Part shown: piece by piece, positions 45,503-57,000 of the stretch | Layout: every line of letters starts with the position of its first letter | Numbering within the stretch: the first letter of the stretch is position 1 | Origin: Pyrrhoderma lamaoense | Taxonomy: Eukaryota; Basidiomycota; Agaricomycetes; Hymenochaetales; Hymenochaetaceae | Length of the DNA: 64,000 nucleotides | Direction: 5' to 3' | NCBI GenBank assembly: GCA_002794735.1 | Contig: NBAZ01000006.1 | Span: 1,488,001 to 1,552,000, forward strand | Notes under the pieces: generated by a model | Seen by the model: the letters and a program-made list of their open reading frames with translations, nothing else | Databases searched by the model: none | What the model was told of the DNA's origin: nothing | Program-made: the position numbers and the translations under genes

Positions 45503-48189
45503 TTATGGCTCGCCTTCGTCCTCTTCCCAGTCTTCGACGCCTTCAAGTATCGCTTCGCTCTCTTCCTGAAGTTTATCTAGTCCAGTCAGCTTCTCAAGAT
45601 ATGCAGGTTCATTGAAAGCACGTAGTAACATCGGGAAGCCTTCACTTTCATACGCTTGTAGTACCTTAGATAGATGATTATCATAAGCGTGAACATATCG
45701 TCCAGAAAGCGAATGGTTGGATTACTCACTGTCTCACTGCAGGCCGTGCAGCGATCATATGCAGCACCTTTTATTGGAAGAGTCCTAAACTGGCTCAGAA
45801 ATCCACGTAATTGGTGCGGTACTGCCCCCAGAACACCTTTATAGGGTCGTCCGTCCTCTGTTTTCGCACTATCGTCATCTGACATGTTCTCTAAATTTGG
45901 TGGGGGGCAGGAGCGAAATTACTGTGAAAATCACTAGGTGAATACTATGTAGAATTAAAGAACAAGAAATATGAAGACGACTCCATTTCATACAATGAAG
46001 CTTAAAGACCAAAGTCTATCATACTCACCGATTAGGATGTTGCAAAAGTGAGACAAGAAGTTCCACTGCTGTGGCGGATGCGATTGCAGCCAGACCTGGT
46101 CTAGTGACTGTGCACATCTGGTCAAGGGTTCTATCCGTCAGTGACTATTGGGACGTCCCATACACGCAAGGAAGTTGAATTTTGGTCAGAATATGTTGAT
46201 AGGTCCAGATAATAGGGTTGCTCACATCCGCTGGTGCTACTACATCGTTACAATAGTAGCACCCCAATTCTGATATCTTCTTTTCTGGATGGCGAGAGCC
46301 GTGACGCATGACAACGTACGAGTCAAATCCTAGAGCAGCATTCATGACAATCTAGTGGTATCGTTACATTTTAAACCAAAAGAATCGATGTGTATATAGA
46401 ACATAGAACATATACTTACCTTGTCCTTCGCTTTTCCTATAACACTTGGAAGCCATCGACTCTCTCTCGAGTCCATTAAAAGAAAAATCGCATCATGACT
46501 TTCAATAAGACCTTCAAGTCTTCGGATGTCCTTTTCCGCTTGTTCAACGCTAGAAGAGGGTATGGGGTGGCCTGGCATTGGGATTGAAAGCGTGATTCCT
46601 TGAGAATCCTATGTTTGTTAGTATTGTTAGTATCAACGAAAAGAACGGTAAATTTCATGATATATAGACTCACTACGCCTGGAGATATTCTTTTCACTGC
46701 ATCAGCTGCGCATGCTGCCTTCTCTTTACCTTGACCACCTTCTCCTTCAAAACAATCAATAAACTCGAATAAGGGCTGTCTTACTGGATTACTGAAGGAC
46801 ACGCGCCCTGAATCTACAAAAGTCAATTTTCTGACACCCCATCCCATTAATACTCTTGCAACATAGCACCCTAGTGTTCCAGCCCCTAGTAAAAGACATT
46901 TGGTGGTCGAAATAGTGGATAGATTAAGAGAGGGTAAGATTCGCCATCGCATTAGCTTCAAGTTGAGGTCAACAGCTTGTGATGCAAGAAGTGTAGGGTC
47001 CATCATTGGTGCCAAGTCGGCCAAGCGAGGACCTAATTTCCCTGAAGGCAGCTTCTCCCATCCTACGAATGATGGTCTCCCCCCTTTGTGTATCCCCTGA
47101 TCAGTTGTATTCAAGGAGATTGACACTGTACCTATGCGGCTCTTCCATCCATGGCCCTGACGAGGAATCTCAGAATCTCGCCAACAAAGAACGTGTACTA
47201 TTAGTTCCTTTGCATTAGGGTTCATGCGTGTATAGCGATGTTGGATATATGCTAGTGCATTACGAAGAGGCCATCCCGGATTGTGAGGACTTGAGGAAGG
47301 ATCAATGAAGCATAGTAAGTTCTCCTTCAAGGACGTGGATTCTTGAGGAAAGAAAGAAGTATATTCAGAAATAGGTGCAATATCAGCCTCATCATTAGCG
47401 GCTGTGATGTGAGTGAGATAATAGGGCTTTATGCTAATTCCCTGTTTTGCTTGTGCATCGAGCTTTGTATATATATTTTGGAGAACTTTTGTACCTAGGC
47501 TAGCTTCTGCTAGGTTCCAAGTTCCCTCTCCAGAATATGAGCCAGTTGCAGGAGGGACGACCGTCCATGAGGGTTTTGCAACGAGTGCGGGGAAGGCAAA
47601 CCAATAGTAGTATTTATACTTCTTAAGGTCGGCAAAGGTTATGAGAAGGAACTTGTTGAGAGCAGAAAGGTCACCATTTGTGTTTATCGCATCCCATATC
47701 TAATAATTCAGAGTGTTCGGGAATTAGACATGACATAAAGAAGTAGGTGGGCAAACCTGATCTGCGACATTGTTGAAAAGAGCGGTTTTATCTGCATTTT
47801 TGAAATCTTCAATGGTATTGAAGTTCTTAAAAGTGCCTGTGCACGCGACTGCAAAAGACGACAAACTTATCGTATGCTATCTATTAGCGACAAAATTCCT
47901 CTCGATCGGTCTCATGAATAAAAGGGACACACTTGGTAGCATCTTTGAAGGCGTCACCACTTAAAGTCAGATGACAGCCAAGGTCAATCTCTTCACCAGT
48001 TTCACGGTCGACGACGGAACGACCAGATGTATATGTTGCTGTGATTGGTATCTCTTCTTGTTCAAGACGGAGTATGTCGATCTTGAGTGCAGTGAGCTCA
48101 TGCCAAAAGGTAGGTTGAACGAGAGATGAGAATGGTGTGAATTGAAGGATCGTACTTGATCCTGGGGGAGAAGATGAAGATGTACCCAT
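45503..48189 (-). CDS. ATG7: Ubiquitin-like modifier-activating enzyme Atg7
   Basis: Atg7 is the E1-like enzyme that activates Atg8 and Atg12 for autophagy. The start [20 protein letters not shown] leads into the Atg7 N-terminal domain ([40 protein letters not shown]). The adenylation domain has [20 protein letters not shown] (nucleotide loop GAGTLG), [58 protein letters not shown] and [13 protein letters not shown]. The catalytic Cys lies in [20 protein letters not shown]. The C-terminal Atg8-binding tail continues [29 protein letters not shown] and ends [10 protein letters not shown]. Several short introns are present. One C is missing in the run at 45902-45907 (six instead of seven), which breaks the frame between FAPAP and [11 protein letters not shown]. 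Otherwise intact and of normal size. Confidence 0.93.
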
Positions 48190-48546
48190 TGCTTTTTGAC
48201 TAGCAGCTGTAAGTGTATTGAAGTAATGTCACTGTATGTTGGTGATCTGATGGTACTTGCCCTTTCAGGCAGGGACTTGAACTAATTTGGGTACGTGACT
48301 AGCCTCTTACTAAGATCCGTACATACACATTTGAATTTATACATATAGAAGGAGCGAGAGGCCCGGAGGCAAGTGGAATAATATATATTTACTGAAACTT
48401 TTGGCATTACAAGCGTCTAGCACATGAATGCATACAATTTTTGCGTCACGTAATTACCCAGACCTCAGCTCGATCATATGATCCTCATACATCCTGCAGC
48501 ACTGTGAAGTAATAAGATATGCCTATTGAGTACAAAATTAAAAAAT
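48190..48546. other. ATG7 upstream region and SEC61 3' region
   Basis: Spacer between two genes on the same strand. No gene seen. Confidence 0.4.
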
Positions 48547-50187
48547 TTATCCCAGAAGGTCTCCCAGTGCTGCCATCTCAGGTCCACCGGATTCGCGCAT
48601 TCCAATTTCCCAGTCTGTAAAATTCATAAGTAACGGTTTTAATGCTTATCAGAAATAAGAGGGATTAAACAGCATACATGAGTAGATGATAGTAACAGCC
48701 ATCAAGATTCCTGTTCCGGAGCCCAATGCCCCCATGAGATCAGCAGCAACAGATAGGAGCCCAAGAATAGCTCCACCAAAGGCGGCGGCTGTGGGAATAA
48801 CGCGTTTGAGCTCTTTGTACATGGAGCCCTCACGATGACCGGCCATAACCATTTGTTGATCCTTTAGTTGCTTTGCAACATCACGTGGACCAGAACCAGA
48901 AACCTCAATCCAAGTTTTTGAGAAGAGTGCACAAGCCGATATTATAAACGTGATATAAATCATCGTATGTATAGGGTCCAGGAATGCAAGGCGAAGTGTC
49001 CGTGGAGGAGACATATAGTAAGCAATGCCACCAGTCGCGGCAAGCTGAGGTGAATCCTCGAGTGGTTCCCAAACTCCAAGAAGGCGAACAAAGAAGTTGT
49101 CGGGAAAACGAGACGAAAGCATTTGAGAAACAATGAAGACATTGGAGGTAAGCGCTGACTCAAGCATAATAGGCATGTTTGATGTATAGAAGAGTTTCAC
49201 TGGGTATGATCCACGCTGCCCACGGAAACGGTTGCTCTTGACCGGAATTTCCAAGCGGAAGCCTTGTAAGTATATCACTGCACCGAATACGACCGCAGTT
49301 GCAACCAAGTTCATAACATTAGGGAGACGGTCTCTCCAAAAGGCCTCACGAAGTGCACGGCCCTTGTCATTCCAGGTGAAGAGAAGGTGGAAAAGAGCAA
49401 CAACCGCGCCCTCAAACTCGGGGCCTCGGCCAGTATTTACAGTGGTAGGTGAGAATGCCTTCCAGACGATAGATTCACAGATGTTGGTTGCAATGAAAAG
49501 TGAGATACCAGAACCAAGGCCATATCCCTTCTGAAGGAGCTCGTCAAGTAGTATAACAATAAGAGCAGCAGCAACCAATTGCAAGATAAGCAGAAGGCAT
49601 ACACCAGGACCAAGGGATGAGGGAGACCCATAAAGACCGGTGAGAACGTATACAGTTGCCTGACCAAGTGAGATAATAAGAGCGAATACTATAAAATTGA
49701 GACAAGAGAAGGCCCAACGTGGCAGCTAAGCTCAGAGACATTATATAGAGTGGAAGTATTCTTACGCTTCTGGGCACCACCAAACAAAGCTCTATCCTCC
49801 TTCAAGCTGAAGTCAACGTCGATGAGGTTAGCACCGGCAAGTAATTGCATAATCATCCCAGATGTAACGATTGGACTAATTCCAAGCTCCATGAGTGTAC
49901 CTCGGTTTGAAGCAAGAATGACACGCATCCAGTAGAGAGGATCGGATGAATCAGAGGACATGATGCCATAAAGGGGTATCTGAGAGCAGACAAGGAATAT
50001 AAGGAGAGTGACAGCAGTCCATAACACTTTCTGGTTGAAAGGGACTCTTCGATCTGGAGACGAAACTTCCGGAAGAATAGGTAAAAACGGCCGCACGAGG
50101 TTCAAAAACCGAACTACAAGTAGAGAAAGGATTAAGTAGGAGAAAAAGAGAAGGTAGGATAACGAGACAATACTTACAACCGGACAT
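48547..50187 (-). CDS. SEC61: Protein translocon subunit Sec61 alpha
   Basis: This is the channel subunit of the ER translocon, with ten membrane spans. The first exon is four codons long (MSGF, split), followed by [60 protein letters not shown] and [16 protein letters not shown] sequence (here [20 protein letters not shown]). After an intron: [91 protein letters not shown] and the end [18 protein letters not shown]. All introns are GT-AG and in phase; no frame damage. Length about 475 aa as expected. Confidence 0.95.
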
Positions 50188-51270
50188 GGTGGGGAGAGGA
50201 TGAAGAGGAAGATACTTTGCTGGCGTCTGAAATAACTGACTGACTTTATTCAATTGAAGACGTGGCAAATATTTTCCAGATGTGCACGTGACTCCGTAGT
50301 GTCCAAATACTTTATTTACTACTCGAACGCTGAGGCTTGGTCCTACGTATCACATGTAATTTGTGCTACTAGCTGCTGAAAATGTCGATAAACACTAAAA
50401 TCCATATCCAAGAAAAAATTCAAGATTTAATCAGGACAAGGGAGAAGGAAACGTTTAACATAGAACAAGAGGGAGAGATTTATTAGTCTACCTCTTCGAT
50501 TACTTTTCGAAGTTTATCGATTATCGCACTCTCGGGAAGACAATCCTGAACTAGGTAAATCGTAAGGTTGTTCATCATCACTTTCCAAGTTCATCTTACT
50601 GCGAAGCTGATTATCCGAATCCTTACGCATATCACACGGCACATGAGTCCGCACCAGTAAAACAACATAGAACACAACCTGCAGTAACAAAAAGAAAACA
50701 CATTATAGACGAGGGAAAACATTGAGTGGAACATGAAGTACTATAGGTGAAATTAAGAATAGAGTGCAATAGGGCTTAGCCTTCTTCACAACTTGGACTC
50801 TGAACAAGTTTACCATGCTCTCCGCATTCTTCATTTGAATGGAATAAGTTCTTGTTTCTGATTTTTTATTTTTTAACTTGGTTTATTTTCATCAGTGATG
50901 TCGTATTTCCTGCATATTGCCAAGTTTTCTTGTAATACATAAACACTTTTATTATAAGCCTAACCTAAGCAGAATGGCTGATGAAATTCATAATATTTTT
51001 TCGGCTTCGGGCGGAGAAAGGTAACAATAAATTGCTTATGCGAGTCATCAAAAAATCATGATTTGTTAGCCAAAATGACTTTGGATGAGGAAGAGGAGAT
51101 CATCAAAGCTTATACATCTCAATATTAGTTACAGTACTGTAGTTTAATGCACTGAATATAGGCATCCTTTATGTGTTATATGAATCTAATGTGATGACAC
51201 GCTGTGACGCGTTGTTACGCCATGGCGTCCATGCGTAACCTCGCGTTGTACATCTGCCCGCACTCTCAGT
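50188..51270. other. Intergenic stretch, no gene seen
   Basis: SEC61 promoter at the left; the rest is AT-rich with no supported ORF or RNA signal. Confidence 0.35.
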
Positions 51271-53010
51271 TTTCCAAGTTCAACTTACGCACCAGAACGT
51301 CTGGAGTACCAGTATACCAGTACTGTTTCCGCGGCGGCAACAGTCGAGCATGAAGCTCTTGCGAAAGCTCGAGCTGATCTTGATACGTTGGCGCGGAGAT
51401 GGATTCGTTGGTTGTAGCACACAAAGTCGTAATGGTGGAGGCATGTGCGAATAATTGTGAGCTTTGTATCTCTGCTATCCTCGCAGAAGAATTATCAAGA
51501 CAACTCGGCGAGCTTGCATTATGATGTTTGATGTAGAGGCTGCTATTCTTGGGCTCGAGCTCAAAGAAACCGCAAAGAAGGCTGAGGATGCGGAATGTCA
51601 AGCCTATGTTCAGCTGGGTGAAGCAAAAGCGGGATTAGAGCATACTGCGATTGAGGCCAAGAAAGGCGAAGAACATGTCCAAGATGCTAGCAAACAGGCG
51701 GAGATTGAGAAAGACATACTTTCTGCACGTTTGAAGGTTGTAGGAGATGAACTTGTGGCTGCTATCGCACCCCCTTGAAGCAGCGATTTTCTGGCGCTAG
51801 GGAAACCGGAAAATGAAGAAAATGAAGAAAATGAAGAAAATGAAGAAAATGAAGAATCTCAAGCAGAAGAACTCTTGATTGAGATTATCGATTGGCCAAG
51901 GAGCTCGCAGTATGTATTTCGTCTTTCCTTGAAGAGATAGTTCTTATTGCTCACAGCCTTTGTACGGCCAATAAGGGAGTTGCGCATAAAAGGTTGACAC
52001 TGTTAAAGAGAAACATGGTCGTCTTTTGCAAGAAGCGCTCCAAGAACCTAAGGTGGGCTGGTCAGATTCAGGAAAGTACAGACTTTTCTGATAACTATTT
52101 AGATCGAAGCAGGCGATGCTTACGCTCAAGATCTTCATTCATTTCGAATACACTCTCAACAGATGATTGAACAACACAACGCTGCTCACAAATCTTATAT
52201 CGAGGACCTCAGAAAGAGCACAAAGAGACTCTTGAATTTGAGATCAGGACATTATCAACTCCCAGGCGCTACGCAAGATGTTCTGACTCAAGCCAAGGCG
52301 GCTCTTGCTTTTTCTGTAACGGAAATCGAATAACTCAGAAGCATCTCGCAGAGACAGATAAATCTGCAGCTAACGTCGATATTTAATCTGCATCCGAGGT
52401 ACTTCAACTGATGCATGAACTATCTTCTGTGGGCGATGAAACCGTAGCGCTCAAAGACGTTCTTAATGCACAGCATGAACGGGTTATTTTTGGTCTGCGT
52501 GTGGTCTACAGGATTTGGCGGACCGTACATCGATGGAGATCAAATGTCTTAAAGCAGACGACGAAAAGAAAGGCGACACGATTACTCTGTATGTGAAACT
52601 TTTGAAGCTCTTCATCAAAGTCACATTCCCCAAACTTGGCATACCTCTATTCCGTACCCTCTTCAACTTCAATTGTAGGAGTCCCACATTATCCCTCTTT
52701 TCTCTTTTATTCTCTCCATATACATTCCATTCTCAACTTGCATACATCACGAACAATATCTGCATTTTCTGCATTTCTCATCTTATGCTGTATCATATTT
52801 ATACACACTATTATTTATCTTTCTATCTTTTAATGAGACCTTTTCATCTATTCTTCGCCCCTTTTCGTATCTGCGCGAGAGAAAGAAAGTTGTCTAACTC
52901 GTGAAAATGTTCTTTCGCTATCTTTTTTTCAGGTTGAAGAAAGACATCGCTCTCTTAACAGAGCAGCGCGAAAAAGCAAAACAGGACAAGCCACAACCTT
53001 ACGTGTCAAA
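51271..53010 (+). pseudogene. Broken coiled-coil protein gene
   Basis: Several segments on the plus strand read as heptad-like coiled coil but in different frames with stops between them: TVSAAATVEHEALAKARADL, the longest block DVEAAILGLELKETAKKAED through ASKQAEIEKDILSARLKVVG, a repeat-coded ENEENEENEENEENEE, HSFRIHSQQMIEQHNAAHKS and LKKDIALLTEQREKAKQDKP. Some breaks might be introns, but others are plain frame shifts or stops without splice sites. No motor or other domain is seen. It is best described as a decayed gene for a long coiled-coil protein; a real gene with many sequence errors is the alternative. Confidence 0.4.
51811..51860 (+). repeat. 9-bp minisatellite (GAAGAAAAT)n
   Basis: About five copies of GAAGAAAAT in tandem. 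In one frame they code Glu-Asn-Glu repeats inside the coiled-coil gene remnant. Confidence 0.85.
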
Positions 53011-53429
53011 AAAAGGGGGAAATGAAAGATCGTCAAATGTATTCTTCTATTCTCATGCATGTACCCCACACAATCTTCCTGCTGAAGACACTACACACGT
53101 CGTTTTCGTTTCATGTTATTCTCTTATCCCTTCTTCTGCTTTTATACTGCTTTTTATTATCTTTTATCATCATTCACTCTCCTTCGGACAACTCGTTCCT
53201 TGACACCATTGCAAGTGTTTCTCTTTACTTTATACCCCATTTTAACACTGCATCTACCCTATTTTCACAACTTTCTTTCTCGTCTATGAAATCTCTCCAA
53301 TGTTTCGAGTTGTTTTTTTGGATATCACACAATGCCGACTACTCTTATTTTATTGGAAAGGGGAGCGTGAGAGAGACGCAGGCTTACTGGTGCACAATGT
53401 ACATTGCTGAAATTGGGAGATCGATCCAG
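53011..53429. other. Pyrimidine-rich stretch
   Basis: T/C-rich sequence (also 52690-52870) with long open frames caused by composition (Phe/Leu/Ser-rich). No credible protein. Confidence 0.35.
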
Positions 53430-53789
53430 TGTAGGACCAGCGGACTAGATTGCTAGTCGTAGTGCTTTCGTTAAGCACTTTGTAACTGGCTCGGAGAACT
53501 CAGTATTACTATATTTTCGTACCTCCGGACGTGTTTCTGGCCCCATTGTATTCTTTCTTGAGGATGGGGCTCATTGTGTGTCCCCTCAATCCTGATAGCC
53601 TAAACGTTTCGTCGAGGGGAATATAACCATCTGGGAACTATATTTTCTCTTATCATCTACCTTTATCTCATATATATGCCTCCAGACTTGTGGCTGTATG
53701 AGCCCCCTATTACGTCTTAGATAGTCTGTTGTCTTCTATATCTATTGCTCTGCTTTTTACTAGGCTGCCCAGACAAGTTTGTAATACTC
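53430..53789. repeat. Dispersed repeat R1, copy 2, left part
   Basis: Starts TGTAGGACCAG and follows the blocks of copy 1 at 28488 (GTCGTAGTGC, TTTCTGGCCCC, CCTGATAGCC, GCCTCCAGACTTG, GGCTGCCC). It is cut at 53789 by the chromovirus; the last five bases TACTC are the target duplication. Confidence 0.65.
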
Positions 53790-54014
53790 TGGAATCCTCT
53801 TCCTTCCTTAGGGTGGTCACACCTAGAACTAAAGAGGAACCGACTGTATTCCGAAGACGGTAAGAAAGAAGTCTAAAGTACACAAAAGTACTAACCTGTA
53901 TTCCGAAGACGGTAAGAAAGAAGTAAGGAGCGTCTTCGAGATACAGGGGTATTTATATAGTCTATTTAGGGTAATACTCTATGATGTAATGGATGCGGTC
54001 ATGTGTAGCTTACA
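53790..54014 (-). repeat. Chromovirus 3' LTR
   Basis: 225 bp, identical by eye to the copy at 58851-59075. Contains two tandem copies of a roughly 28-bp unit (TACCGTCTTCGGAATACAG core on the minus strand) and a TATATAAATA promoter-like motif. Confidence 0.93.
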
Positions 54015-54093
54015 CTCCTCCCGATTAAAAGCAAAATCCATAGTGAAGGGAAATTCCGTTATAACATGTTTGAGGAAACGATAATTATTTTGT

Positions 54094-57000
54094 TCAAACT
54101 CGACCATTCTTTTCTTCGAAGCGATCCAAAGCTTCACAATCTTTGACTTCTTTTGCGGGCAACCATAGGTCGTCCTCTGGGCCTTGCCCAGCCCAACGTA
54201 CTAAGTATTGATAGCCTCTTCCTCTTTTGCGGCGATCGAGTATGTTTTCGATCGTCCATTCTTCTTCTCCATCTGCGGTAAGGACAGGTGGTGGAATTAT
54301 TTTCACACAAGAGGGGTAGCTAGTTTCGTCGTTTGGAATAAATGGTTTGAGGAGTGAACTGTGGAAGGTAGCATAGCGTTTCTTTTGATTCGGCATAAGG
54401 AGTTTGTAAGTTGAAGTGTCCGGGAAGGCTTTCAGTACTTTGTATTTCCCGTCCCAGCGAGCCATGAATTTAGCAACACGATCATCACCCTTCTGCATGT
54501 AGTCTCGGCGTCTATGGAGTGTAGATAACATGACGAATTCCCCCGGTTTGTATTTGATTTCATCTTTTCTAAATTTGTTGGCTTGTTGGGTTTGTCGTCG
54601 TTTAGCAATCAGGAGGGTATCTTTTGCAAGTTGTTCGTTCTCTAGTATCTTCTTTACAAACTGTTCAGGGTCGCTAAGTTCACAATTTCCGGGTGTAGTC
54701 GTTAAAGGGGGAATCATGCGGGGGGAATGACCGTAGAGAAGTTGGAATGGGGAAAAACCCGTGGATTTGTTTACGGTGTTCATGATGCAAAAGCGGACCA
54801 TTGGTAAGGCCTTAACCCACCCTTTCTGTTGTCGATCTACGGAAAATCGTAGGGTTTGTATAACCGTTTTGTTTGTTCTTTCCAACATTCCGTCAGTCTG
54901 AGGATGGAAGGCCGTGGACATTTTGAGTGTAATGCCTGTTATTTTGTGTAGTTCTTTCCAAAATGACGATAGGAAGAGATGGTCACGGTCGCTCACGATA
55001 TTCAAAGGAAGGCCATGTTCATTGTACCAGGACGAGAAGAAGAGTTGAGCAAACTCTTTCGCTGAGATATCTTTATGGCAGGGGACTAATCGCACGTCGG
55101 CGTTAAGTTGATCGCTCATTGTGCATAGATAATTGTAACCCTCATCTTCAGGCAATGGGCCGACAAAGTCAATAGCGACCGTATCAAATCTATGGTCAGC
55201 GATAGGGAGGGGGTGGAGCGGTCCTACTGTCTTGTTCGTGCTACTTTTATTCCGTTGACAGGCCTCGCAAGAGGGAATATACTTTTTCTCCAGTTCTTTA
55301 CGCATGTTAGGCCAATAGTAAGCTTCTGCTAAGGAGGAGTAGGCCTTGTCGATGCCAAAGTGCCCTAAGTCATCATGAGCAAGCTTAAATATGGCTTCTC
55401 GAATCTCTGGTTTGTTTGGGATAACCAATCTCTCGCCATAGAAGAGAAGACCATTTAACACTCGAAACCCCAGGTTCTTATCCGGATTTTGTAATAACGA
55501 GAGGCAAAAGGAGTCGTTGGGGTACGCGTTCTTAATCTCTTGCAATACCTTTTCATCGGTAGTAATTGACATATTGAGTGAGGCGACATTGGGGAGCCTC
55601 GAGAGGGCATCTGCGACAGTATTTTGGGATCCAGGAACATATTGGATGTCGAAAACATAGTCGCTTAGGGTTTCTTGCCATCTGGCCTGGCGTCGGGATA
55701 GGTCCTTCTGAGTAAGGAAGTGCTGAAGGGGTTTGTGGTCAGTGAGTATCGTAAATTTTTCGCCGATTAAGTCAGATCGAAATTTCTTAACTGCTCGCAC
55801 TATCGCAAGGAGCTCTTTCTCCCCTACGGTGTAGTTAAGATGTGCACCTTTTAGGGGCTGCGAGAAGTAACCTACAGGTCGCGCTTTGTCGGGAGAACTC
55901 CCAAAGGACAAGCAGGCCCCTGTTCTAGTATCCGAAGCATCTGTATGTAAAAATATTTTGTTTTCGCCTGGAGAAAAGTGATCGATGCTTGTTAGGCACT
56001 TGGGCGAAAGTACCAGTTTTCGTATACTTTGGAAGGCCTTTTGATGCTTGGGTGTCCAAACAGGAAATCGCTTCTCCGCTTCTTTAGATGTGAGTGGGTG
56101 GAGGATGGCGGTATGAGAAGCGAGGTCAGGAATGAATGCGGATACATATCGTAAAAGACCTAAGAACGACCGTACGTCTGAGGCAGATTTCGGAACGGGC
56201 CATTGAGAAAGCTTTTCCATTTTGGAGGTATCAACGTGAATACCGTCACTATCGATTTTATGCCCAAGGAAAGACAAGGAATCACTAATAAGGACGGTTT
56301 TCTTTCTGGATAGCACGAGTTTAGCCTTGCGAAGAGCTTGTAAGACCTTGTGTATGCGTCTCAAATATTCCGGAATATCCTCTGCCCATATGATGATATC
56401 ATCAAGATACACGTAGCAGATATGACCATGTAGGCCCTGTAGCGCCATTGTCATTCGTCTTTGATGCGTGGCAGGAGCGTTTCGTAATCCCATGGGCATT
56501 ACGGTCCACTCGAACATCCCAAGGGGGGTAGTAAAGGCAGTAAGATACCTCTGATCTGCTTGTACGAGCGTTTGATGAAACGCTTGACTTAAATCAATTT
56601 TACCAAAGATACGGCTACGTGCGCAAGCGGCGAGGATGTCGTCAACACGAGGGAGTGGATAGTTATCAGGTACAGTATTAGCATTCAATTCTCTAGAATC
56701 TATAACCATTCTGGGTAATTCTAACGGGTCGGATTTAGGAATGAGAAAAGCAGGACTGGAGACAGAGCTTGCCGATGGGACGATACGCCCGGCTTGGAGA
56801 TGTTGCTTAAGGATGATGTCCCAGGCTTCCCTAAACTTTCGGGGACAGGAGTACTGTCGTGCCTTAATGGTCTTATTAGGATCGATAAGTTTAAAGGAAT
56901 GGACAGGGTCAGGTGGTAGTTCATGAACTGGGTAAATCTCATCCCGAAATAGGTCGTGGTACATCTTACGAAGTTCACTTTCGATCTGAGCTATTTGCTT

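Noticed and set aside
52636..53456. Phe/Leu/Ser-rich plus-strand frames
   Set aside because: Caused by the T/C-rich stretch; no start context, no conserved pattern.
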